Shown: positions 57,901 through 64,000 of the stretch, in pieces
Numbering within the stretch: the stretch's first letter is position 1
Layout of the letters: every line of letters begins with the position of its first letter
Assembly: GCF_041379045.1 (NCBI RefSeq)
Contig: NZ_CP166871.1
Span: 2,356,001-2,420,000, forward strand
Source: Thalassotalea ponticola
GTDB taxonomy: Bacteria > Pseudomonadota > Gammaproteobacteria > Enterobacterales > Alteromonadaceae
Reading direction: 5' to 3'
Length of the DNA: 64,000 bases
Notes under the pieces: model-generated
The model's database searches: none
What the model saw: only the letters and a program-made list of their open reading frames with translations
Told to the model about the DNA's origin: nothing
Position numbers and translations under genes: made by a program

Positions 57901-58064
57901 TGCCACTGATTATCGCCGGCGGTGGGTTTTGGCCACCTTTTGCCATTGCGATTGCGGGTGGTACAGTATTAACCACGCTGTTATCGTTTTATTTGGTGCC
58001 GGTGATGTTCTATCGATTTGCTCGATACAAAGCATTTGAACAAACCAGTCAAAGCCGTCGTTAG
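54969..58064 (+). CDS. RND-family efflux transporter permease
   Basis: A 1031-residue AcrB-superfamily pump. TM4 reads IMVDNAIVMTDTV, with the same D-N pair as the permease at 16905-19943, and the N-terminal periplasmic segment LPRSEDPALENRFAIVITHYPGAS resembles that pump too. It is therefore from the divergent subfamily, not the classical drug pump type. Twelve TM helices. Co-transcribed with the adaptor. Confidence 0.92.
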   Translation: MIEGFVRNGRMMALFIAIIVVSGLASLSVLPRSEDPALENRFAIVITHYPGASAERVESLITEPIEQRLRRIAEIDYIESTSRAQISILRVKLKGSVSDGAPIFSLIRDQLADIQTDLPAQASQPILDEERSFAYTELIALNWQGPGEPQLIQMGRYAEELKSQLLLVTDTDIVNIYGQNQEQILVELDQHKAALAGISIERVIRAINQADVKVPAGKLVNSENQLQIEIIGALDSLDRIRNIPIYSEQFAALTVSDIASVERQLINPLTKLAIVNGKPAIVVGTRMLQNARIDHWTEQVNTALDQFTGMLPSSIGVEVLFSQNRYTQQRLTELLDNIFIGFALIAIVLLFTLGMRAAAIVTAALPLTVLFTLAVMRFYDLPIHQMSITGLVVALGIMVDNAIVMTDTVLQKKKQGINGLQAVIESVRHLWMPLLGSTLTTILAFMPIALMPGDAGEFIGGIALSVIFALIGSYLISHTVVAGLSGRFLKRATSYPSGTKLPNWLTEGMHLPRLNALFVQSLQLALTHPKTATLLLIALPLSGFISAQHLQEQFFPPSDRDMFHIEVYLPAQNSLQATYQLTDNISQHIAQYDGIKSVNWFVGESAPSFYYNLVGAKDGMQNYAQAMITTKHFSVANQLIPKLQLALDDKYPQAQIIVRKLEQGPPFNAPIEIRLFGPSLDTLKQLGDQLRLIINHTEDVIHSRATLLAGTPKIWLDIDETIVNGQNMGLTDIAGQLQSSLDGQKAGSVIEATQSIDVRVRRPQSLTQSSDDLYSFPIVTQGQTEFMPLSTVSQLSLSPSHGAIPHRDGRRVNIIEGYLRAGVLPSIALDKIKQQISATDFVLPPGYHLEIGGEAGARNSAVTDLMSSIGIIAILLVTTVVLSFNSFRISLIIFTTALMSAGLGLLSVWLFNYPFGFTVIIALLGLSGLAINSAIVILAELKADSQAIKADTTSIIGAVTGCTRHISSTTITTVGGFLPLIIAGGGFWPPFAIAIAGGTVLTTLLSFYLVPVMFYRFARYKAFEQTSQSRR

Positions 58065-58232
58065 TTAACTACCCAGCTCAAGCTATTCGCACCGATGCGG
58101 ATTAAGATGAGTCAATATGGGTAAGGTTTAACCAAATGACACTTAAAATTGATAAATATCACCGATAACAAGCCTAACTTGCTCACTCTTTAGACAAACG
58201 AAAAAAAAGTGGTACTTTTTTTGAAAAAACAG

Positions 58233-58261
58233 TTGACGGCTACAAGGCAGATTTGCATAAT
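58233..58261 (+). promoter_or_regulatory. Promoter of the tRNA array
   Basis: -35 TTGACG (58233-58238), a 17-base spacer and -10 CATAAT (58256-58261), followed by GC-rich ACGCCGC. It lies 42 bases before the first tRNA. An A/T-rich segment (58200-58230) upstream could be an UP element. Confidence 0.8.
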
Positions 58262-58302
58262 ACGCCGCACTTGCCGAGGGCAACCAAGGTAAGCAATGGT
58301 AT

Positions 58303-58379
58303 GGCTACGTAGCTCAGCTGGTTAGAGCACATCACTCATAATGATGGGGTCCCCTGTTCAAATCAGGGCGTAGCCACCA
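58303..58379 (+). tRNA. tRNA-Met (CAT), elongator
   Basis: 77 bases with encoded CCA. The acceptor GGCTACG/CGTAGCC is fully paired, the anticodon is CAT in CTCATAA, and the standard GTTCAAAT T-loop is present. Sequence matches elongator rather than initiator tRNA-Met. First gene of the array, as in the E. coli metT cluster. Confidence 0.95.
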
Positions 58380-58383
58380 TATC

Positions 58384-58469
<86 letters not shown>

Positions 58470-58478
58470 TTACATTGT

Positions 58479-58553
58479 AGGGGTATAGCCAAGCGGTAAG
58501 GCAGCGGGTTTTGATCCCGTCATTCAGAGGTTCAAATCCTCTTACCCCTGCCA
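58479..58553 (+). tRNA. tRNA-Gln (TTG)
   Basis: 75 bases, acceptor AGGGGTA/TACCCCT, anticodon TTG in loop TTTTGAT, encoded CCA. Confidence 0.95.
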
Positions 58554-58598
58554 ATTTTTAATTGGCGGTTTAACACAGTGTAATGATGAAGCCTTTGC

Positions 58599-58673
58599 AG
58601 GGGTATAGCCAAGCGGTAAGGCAGCGGGTTTTGATCCCGTCATTCAGAGGTTCAAATCCTCTTACCCCTGCCA
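58599..58673 (+). tRNA. tRNA-Gln (TTG)
   Basis: Identical by eye to the copy at 58479-58553; CCA encoded. Confidence 0.95.
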
Positions 58674-58751
58674 ACTTCTTCATCTGAAGATGGTAGGCAA
58701 AAAAGCAACTGATGTGCGCTTTACAATTTATTGTTAAAAAACATCAACATC

Positions 58752-58837
<86 letters not shown>

Positions 58838-58877
58838 TTTAATGGTTAGTGTTTTAACTACATTGAATTGGTTATAG

Positions 58878-58924
58878 AAAACTCTGAAGAGTGTTTCAAA
58901 TGAAATCTTCTTCAGAGTTTTTTT
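58878..58924 (+). terminator. Terminator 1 in the tRNA array
   Basis: Arms AAAACTCTGAAGA (58878-58890) and TCTTCAGAGTTTT (from 58909) with a T-run. It lies in the middle of the array, with Gln, Met and Leu genes beyond it. Confidence 0.75.
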
Positions 58925-58961
58925 AGCCCAGAATATTTCTCGGTTCGATAAACAACTCTGC

Positions 58962-59036
58962 AGGGGTATAGCCAAGCGGTAAGGCAGCGGGTTTTGATCC
59001 CGTCATTCAGAGGTTCAAATCCTCTTACCCCTGCCA
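58962..59036 (+). tRNA. tRNA-Gln (TTG)
   Basis: Third identical Gln copy. It follows terminator 1, and no strong promoter was seen in the 37-base gap, so its expression may rely on read-through. Confidence 0.95.
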
Positions 59037-59108
59037 ATTTCTTTTTTTAGAAATTGAAAACTCAGGCGTTTGATATAGTCTTTTAAAGGCTTGTTAACAA
59101 ACACCGAT

Positions 59109-59185
59109 GGCTACGTAGCTCAGCTGGTTAGAGCACATCACTCATAATGATGGGGTCCCCTGTTCAAATCAGGGCGTAGCCACCA
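59109..59185 (+). tRNA. tRNA-Met (CAT), elongator
   Basis: Same sequence by eye as the copy at 58303-58379, CCA encoded. Confidence 0.95.
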
Positions 59186-59189
59186 TATC

Positions 59190-59275
<86 letters not shown>

Positions 59276-59281
59276 TTTAAG

Positions 59282-59328
59282 AAAACTCTGAAGAATATTT
59301 CTAGTGAAATCGTCTTCAGAGTTTTTTT
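59282..59328 (+). terminator. Terminator 2 in the tRNA array
   Basis: Arms AAAACTCTGAAGA (59282-59294) and TCTTCAGAGTTTTTTT (59313-59328), nearly the same as terminators 1 and 3. Confidence 0.85.
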
Positions 59329-59635
59329 ATGTCTTATACTTTTTAATCTCTCATCAGCTCGATAATTACATCCGTTTAAAGCGGGTTTAACGACAACTTT
59401 GTAGCAACGGCGACCCATTGATCGGTGCCAAATAACAGTGAGTACTTGCACTAACACTCACAGCCACACTCACATCGTCATCAAACACTAAAACAAGCCG
59501 TATGTCTTTGTCGCTTTATTGAGTCTAATGTTGACGGCTTGAGCTGTACACAACGGCCTTGATACAACCGCCAAAAAGAAAGTAAATAAAAGGCTTGCGC
59601 TTAAACGGAAATACTCTATAATCCTCATCCGAATC
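59329..59635. other. Spacer between the tRNA array and the last tRNA-Leu
   Basis: About 307 bases without a gene. The end holds a separate tRNA promoter (59595-59622); the rest shows no recognised feature. Confidence 0.55.
59595..59622 (+). promoter_or_regulatory. Promoter of the solitary tRNA-Leu
   Basis: -35 TTGCGC (59595-59600), 16-base spacer and perfect -10 TATAAT (59617-59622), 13 bases before the tRNA. Confidence 0.7.
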
Positions 59636-59721
<86 letters not shown>

Positions 59722-59727
59722 TTTGAG

Positions 59728-59774
59728 AAAACTCTGAAGAATATTTCTAATGAAATCATCTTCAGAGTTTTTTT
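59728..59774 (+). terminator. Terminator 3 after the solitary tRNA-Leu
   Basis: Arms AAAACTCTGAAGA (59728-59740) and TCTTCAGAGTTTTTTT (59759-59774). Loop differs from terminator 2 at only a couple of bases. Confidence 0.85.
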
Positions 59775-59819
59775 ATGCCTATTACGGCGATATTGCCCTA
59801 ACCTCTCGTTGTTTATCGC

Positions 59820-60299
59820 TTACAATGCATAAGCAAGCCAGTGATCTGCCTGTGCTAAATCGGCTGGAATGAGCTCGTTTTCACTGTAAAGTAAGGTGAG
59901 TATGTAGTTGGCGTTGCCGTATTTCCTCCTTCCTGCCTTCTTGAGGTAAGCAAGTGCTCGCTCAGTATTTAAAAACGCCTCTTCGCTAAGCATAAAGATT
60001 CCCGCTTTGTAAGCCCCCATGACGCTAAAGTACTTGGCAGCGCGCTTGTACCAGCGCAATGGCAGCTCTAAGTTTTTTTCAGTACCGTACCCAACGTGAT
60101 AAAACGTCGCCAAAATTTCCATCGCATCGGCATAACCTTCGCGGCTGCGACGTTTGTATTCTTTAAAATAATGTTGGCACTGAGGTGTATCACATGCCGG
60201 TATCTGTTGATAGCCCGCCTGCGCGTCAGTTGACTGCAAACCGGATACGGCTGCGAACGCCATTGCACAGGTTGTGGTTATAACTTTGAAAACGCTCAT
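59820..60299 (-). CDS. Exported Sel1-like repeat protein
   Basis: A 159-residue protein with a signal peptide (about 1-28, ending STDAQA) and at least two Sel1-like helical repeats (GYADAMEILATFYHVGYGT, then LRWYKRAAKYFSVMGAYKAG). CDTPQC near residue 35 could form a disulfide. The ATG at 60299 with AAGGGGATC upstream is favoured over the longer frame. Such proteins act as periplasmic scaffolds; the partner is unknown. It sits between the tRNAs and ubiF. Confidence 0.75.
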   Translation of the reverse strand: MSVFKVITTTCAMAFAAVSGLQSTDAQAGYQQIPACDTPQCQHYFKEYKRRSREGYADAMEILATFYHVGYGTEKNLELPLRWYKRAAKYFSVMGAYKAGIFMLSEEAFLNTERALAYLKKAGRRKYGNANYILTLLYSENELIPADLAQADHWLAYAL

Positions 60300-60580
60300 A
60301 ATGATCCCCTTGTGATTGGTGTAACACTGGTTGTTACACCACGGTTTAACTGCCCATGTAAATAAAGACAGCGAAAGCGCAAAAAGGGTTACAAAAAATA
60401 AAAACGAGGTTAAACAAAGCGTATGTATAGGGGAAAATAAAACCAAGCTCGGCCAATAGCCGACGATAAACGCTTCTTTAGGCAGTCTAACGGCAGTGTT
60501 TACTCAATGTGTTTCGAAGTAACTACACGGCTCTATTTCGGCTTGAACAACCGTTGAATGTAGGTGTGGTTTTAAGCTTG

Positions 60581-61807
60581 CTAACGCAATCCACAAGCGT
60601 ATTCAAGTGCTTTTGCTTTTAACAGTGGCGCTCGATGAGCAACAAACAGCCCCATATTGCGCAACAGCTTTAGCGGTTTCGCTGGGTGGGAAAAAACGCT
60701 GTATAGAGTGTCCATTGCCGACATCATTAGCAGATTGTCGTTGCGTCGTTGCTGCTCGTAGCGTGCTAATACGGTGCTGTCGTAATAACACTGTCCAGAG
60801 CCTATGGCTTTGGCGATAACGTTTTGCAAGGCGAGAACGTCTTTAAAACCTAGGTTTACCCCCTGCCCCGCGAGCGGGTTGATGGTATGTGCGGCATCAC
60901 CTAACAACACCACTTGGCCTTTGACGTATTGATTTGCATGGCGTCGCGTTAAGTTAAATGCCCCTTTGTTAACCACCTTAACTAAACCCAAACGCTTGGG
61001 GAAGGCGCGGTTGACCTCTGCCGTTAACTGGCTATTGGACAAACGAGATAAGCGGTTAATTTCACCTTTGTGCTGATACCACACCAAGGATGCGTTATTA
61101 CCCGGCATCGGCAAAAACGCTAACGGTCCAGTTGGTAAAAATTTTTGCCACGTAATGTCTTGCTGGTCGAGTTCTGTCTCAACGTTAATCAGCATCGCAC
61201 TTTGTTGATAATCCCAACCGGTGACGCCGATACCCGCGAGTTGTCTGACCTTCGAATTAGCACCATCAGCAGCGATTAATAGTCGTGCTTCAACCACTTG
61301 CTTACTCAATTGCACAGTGACTGAGTGGGTGTGGTGCTGAAAAGACTCTAATGTTTCGGGGCACAACACAGTAATGTTGTCGTGTTGTTGCATTTGTTGC
61401 CACAAAGCGAGCTGGATAACTCGATTTTCGATGATGTGCCCTAAATGCGATTGATTAATTTCATTGGCATTAAACTCGGTATACGACAGCTCGTCTTCCC
61501 AAACCCCTAAACGGCGATAAACACAATGGCGCATAGCCTCAATTGCCGGCCAAGCCTGTAGTTGGTTAAGTAATGACTGTGATGCTAATGATATGGCTGA
61601 CACCCTCAAATCCAATGGCTGAGCAGAGTCAAATGCCAGTGGCTGTGCCCGTTCGATGACAGTCACCTGCAAACCAAGTTCTGCTAAAGCGATTGCTGCA
61701 CTTGCACCGATCATGCCGGCACCCACAATTAAACAATCGGTATGTGTAGGGGCTTGTTGGATCAAAATATCGTCTCGTTGCTCAATAAGGTAGCTGAGCT
61801 TAGGCAC
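60581..61807 (-). CDS. ubiF: Ubiquinone biosynthesis FAD-dependent hydroxylase (UbiF-type)
   Basis: A 408-residue UbiH/UbiF/VisC-family flavin monooxygenase. FAD-binding GAGMIGASAAIAL (about 29-41) and the late motif LLGDAAHTINPLAGQGVNLG are clear; ADGANSKVR is the middle motif. It hydroxylates the benzoquinol ring in ubiquinone synthesis. UbiF is chosen over UbiH/UbiI because the Met-Leu-Gln tRNA cluster and miaB flank ubiF in E. coli as well. The start is GTG at 61807. It is divergent from the alcohol dehydrogenase gene. Confidence 0.82.
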   Translation of the reverse strand: MPKLSYLIEQRDDILIQQAPTHTDCLIVGAGMIGASAAIALAELGLQVTVIERAQPLAFDSAQPLDLRVSAISLASQSLLNQLQAWPAIEAMRHCVYRRLGVWEDELSYTEFNANEINQSHLGHIIENRVIQLALWQQMQQHDNITVLCPETLESFQHHTHSVTVQLSKQVVEARLLIAADGANSKVRQLAGIGVTGWDYQQSAMLINVETELDQQDITWQKFLPTGPLAFLPMPGNNASLVWYQHKGEINRLSRLSNSQLTAEVNRAFPKRLGLVKVVNKGAFNLTRRHANQYVKGQVVLLGDAAHTINPLAGQGVNLGFKDVLALQNVIAKAIGSGQCYYDSTVLARYEQQRRNDNLLMMSAMDTLYSVFSHPAKPLKLLRNMGLFVAHRAPLLKAKALEYACGLR

Positions 61808-61993
61808 CTTATCGGTTTCTTCTGTGATTACAGTAGATTGTAACCAAGCTAGTTATATTCGCCAAGGTATTAATCACACCGATCATTGATGACTATCAAT
61901 AAACCGCTGATTTTTCGATATTTACAAGCTATAAAAGAGGCGCTAAAGTAATTTTATGCTCTCTTTCAATCGCTTACGCCAGAATAGGTTGTG

Positions 61994-63202
61994 ATGACAC
62001 TGTCTCAATATTGGTTTCGCACAGTGACTTGGTCGCTAAAAGTCGCCTCCAAATTTCTCAACATTCCCAAACCACTGCTGTTCTGTGGCCTCGACAGTCG
62101 TTATAAACTGTTGAATTTAATTGCTGATCAGGGCAGTCATCGCGTGTTATTGGTGAGTGACTCTGGGCTGTTGAAGCTGGGTCTTCTCGAACCATTAGCC
62201 AATCACTTAGAGCAACAAGGGGTAAGCGTTAGTCTGTTTACCGATATCATGGCCGATCCCAGTGAGTCGGTTATCGTCAAAGGCATTCATGTTTTACAGC
62301 AAAAACAATGCGACATTGTACTGGCCGTGGGCGGCGGTTCGGCGATTGATGCGGCAAAAATGATCGCGGCATTAGCGAGGCTACCAGATGTTAGCGAACA
62401 CAGTATAAGGCGTTGTGCTGGCATGCTTAAAATAATCAACAAAGGCCTGCCGTTATACGTTCTGCCTACCACGGCGGGAACTGGCTCAGAAGCAACGATG
62501 GCGGCGGTGGTCAGCCATAGTAGTACCGGGCAGAAATACGCGATTATATCTCCAGCAATAAGCGCTGATGTGGCCGCCCTAGATGCACAGTTAATGACCA
62601 AGCTTCCCGCGCACTTAACGGCCGCGACAGGCATGGACGCGCTAACCCATGCCATTGAAGCGTTTTGTTCAAAAAACGCCAGCAAAGAAACCGACTTGTT
62701 TGCATTGACCGCGACCCGCTTAATATTTGCTAACTTATTAACCAGTGTTAACCAACCGGATAATTTAACAGCACGTGAAAATATGGCTTTGGCATCGTTT
62801 TATGCCGGTCTAGCCTTTAACAAAGCCGGTGTTGGCTACGTGCACGCTTTTGCCCATCAACTCGGTGCAAAATACCACATATCACATGGGCTAGCTAATG
62901 CCATGGTTTTACCCACTGTTATGCGCTTTAACCAGGGTGCATGCGCATCTCGTATGGCAGTATTAGCACGCCATATCAATCTCGAAGGCAATGAGCAGGA
63001 TCAACTCAGTGAGCGGTTTATTCAAGCTGTAGAGCAACTGTGTCATCAACTCGACATCCCCCAAACGGTGTCGCCACTGAGTACTAACGACTACGATGAT
63101 ATCATCAAACACGCCCTTGACGAGGCGCATTACTTATATGCCGTACCGCGTTTTCTCGACGCTCAACTCGCTCGCTCTCTGTTACAATCAATCACCGCTT
63201 GA
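61994..63202 (+). CDS. Iron-containing alcohol dehydrogenase
   Basis: A 402-residue group III alcohol dehydrogenase. The NAD-binding GGGSAIDAAK is near 111-120, and PTTAGTGSEAT follows. The metal ligands are in DALTHAIE (Asp and His) and later FAHQLGA and SHGLANA (two His). It oxidises or reduces an unknown alcohol/aldehyde. A GTG one codon earlier is possible. It is inserted between ubiF and miaB compared with E. coli. Confidence 0.88.
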   Translation: MTLSQYWFRTVTWSLKVASKFLNIPKPLLFCGLDSRYKLLNLIADQGSHRVLLVSDSGLLKLGLLEPLANHLEQQGVSVSLFTDIMADPSESVIVKGIHVLQQKQCDIVLAVGGGSAIDAAKMIAALARLPDVSEHSIRRCAGMLKIINKGLPLYVLPTTAGTGSEATMAAVVSHSSTGQKYAIISPAISADVAALDAQLMTKLPAHLTAATGMDALTHAIEAFCSKNASKETDLFALTATRLIFANLLTSVNQPDNLTARENMALASFYAGLAFNKAGVGYVHAFAHQLGAKYHISHGLANAMVLPTVMRFNQGACASRMAVLARHINLEGNEQDQLSERFIQAVEQLCHQLDIPQTVSPLSTNDYDDIIKHALDEAHYLYAVPRFLDAQLARSLLQSITA

Positions 63203-63420
63203 GCAAACCGCCCCCTCGTAGTGAACATATTAACCTGATAGTTACAAATTAATACGCGTGCAATGCTGGCAGAATATGTGAAGAAAGAGTAAAATACGCC
63301 CCCTTTAGATTAAACTTAGCGTACCTGTATAAAAGGTTTCCACAGCTAAATTGTGGTTATGCATGCGCTAGATTCGTGCGTAAATTATTTTAGACACAGT
63401 TATTTTGGGCAATTATCAGA

Positions 63421-64000
63421 TGAGTAAAAAGCTTTACATTAAAACCTGGGGCTGTCAGATGAACGAGTATGACTCGCAAAAGATGGCAGACTTGTTAGAT
63501 TCTACTCACGGTTTCGTAGAAGTAAGCGAGCCGGAAGAAGCAGATGTGTTGTTATTAAATACCTGCTCAATCCGTGAAAAAGCTCAAGAAAAAGTTTTCC
63601 ACCAACTCGGCCGTTGGAAAACGATGAAAAGTAGCAAACCAGACCTTATCATCGGTGTTGGTGGCTGTGTTGCATCTCAAGAAGGCGACGCAATTCGCCA
63701 GCGTGCGCCATACGTTGATATCGTATTTGGTCCACAAACGCTGCACCGCTTACCGGAGATGATCAATCAGGTAAACAACAACGAGCAATCTGTGGTCGAT
63801 GTGAGCTTTCCTGAAATTGAAAAATTTGATCGCCTGCCAGAGCCTAAAGCAGAAGGCCCAACTGCATTTGTCTCAATTATGGAAGGTTGCTCTAAGTACT
63901 GTACATTCTGCGTTGTACCTTATACCCGTGGCGAAGAAGTATCGCGTCCGTTAGATGACGTGCTATACGAAATTGCCCAGCTGGCGGCACAAGGCGTGCG
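63421..64000 (+). CDS. miaB: tRNA-2-methylthio-N6-dimethylallyladenosine synthase (partial)
   Basis: The first 193 residues of a radical SAM methylthiotransferase, cut by the window edge. The UPF0004 domain has its three cluster cysteines in [11 protein letters not shown] (C12), [10 protein letters not shown] and GGCVASQ; the radical SAM CxxxCxxC is CSKYCTFC. It modifies A37 of tRNAs reading UNN codons, including some Leu tRNAs. No clear promoter consensus was fixed in the 218-base upstream gap. Confidence 0.95.

Noticed and set aside
58203..58222. A-run/T-run symmetry after the third RND operon as a terminator
   Set aside because: The stem is nearly all A-T pairs with only GT/AC at the tip, and it sits where an UP element of the tRNA promoter is expected.
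60300..60446. Upstream extension of the Sel1-like protein
   Set aside because: The start at 60299 follows AAGGGGATC and gives a normal signal peptide.

Overview
The window looks like the chromosome of a marine gammaproteobacterium of the order Alteromonadales. The evidence is the 16S rRNA sequence, linked branched-chain amino acid catabolic operons of the kind described in Shewanella and relatives, several RND efflux pumps, a SapC-family protein, and two gene neighbourhoods shared with Escherichia coli (rrs next to gmhB; a Met/Leu/Gln tRNA cluster next to ubiF and miaB). A Colwelliaceae-like genus such as Thalassotalea is a reasonable guess, but genus cannot be fixed by eye. No phage, insertion sequence, transposase, integrase or CRISPR array was seen.

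Region by region. (1) 1-2850: the start of an rRNA operon on the minus strand (16S, spacer boxA, leader boxA, two tandem promoters), then gmhB for heptose synthesis. (2) 2.9-16.1 kb: two divergent catabolic operons. The minus-strand operon holds thiolase, acyl-CoA dehydrogenase, 3-hydroxyisobutyryl-CoA hydrolase, mmsB and a short-chain dehydrogenase (valine/isoleucine branch). The plus-strand liuR-liuA-liuB-liuC-liuD-liuE set carries leucine from isovaleryl-CoA to acetoacetate and acetyl-CoA. The MerR-type regulator LiuR sits between them, with LiuR-like inverted repeats in the divergent promoter region. (3) 16.1-25.3 kb: an OmpA-like lipoprotein, a TetR-controlled RND pump with a perfect operator palindrome, a patatin-like phospholipase and a Kef-type cation/proton antiporter. 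(4) 25.3-33.3 kb: a membrane-anchored CadC-like regulator with TPRs followed by a small exported Cys-rich protein, a Cys-rich cytosolic protein, a DEAD-box helicase, an alanine/glycine:cation symporter and a six-TM voltage-gated ion channel whose pore filter is unusually acidic. (5) 33.3-36.4 kb: an A+T-richer accessory patch with repeated hairpin elements, a small membrane protein, a lone TonB C-terminal-domain protein and a CPBP protease. (6) 36.4-46.5 kb: a GNAT acetyltransferase, ZntB, a RimK-centred operon (ATP-grasp glutamate ligase, aspartoacylase-like zinc hydrolase, retropepsin-like protease), SlyD, MurI, transhydrogenase PntAB and an NTF2-like exported protein. (7) 46.5-58.1 kb: a second RND pump, a BadF-type sugar kinase, SapC, and a second TetR with a third RND pump. 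(8) 58.2-64 kb: nine tRNA genes (2 Met, 4 Leu, 3 Gln) with repeated terminators, a Sel1-like exported protein, UbiF, an iron-dependent alcohol dehydrogenase and the start of miaB, cut by the window edge.

How the genes fit together: regions 2a and 2b remove branched-chain acyl-CoAs and feed acetyl-CoA, acetoacetate and propionyl-CoA precursors into central metabolism. The valine branch is incomplete here because mmsA and a short-chain enoyl-CoA hydratase are absent. The most promising leads are the ion channel with the TFEDWTD filter, the RimK/zinc-hydrolase/protease operon as a possible write-and-erase module for poly-glutamate tails, the CadC-like regulator with its small exported partner and two perfect inverted repeats upstream, and the covarying hairpin repeats and flanking repeats in the 33.3-35.5 kb patch.
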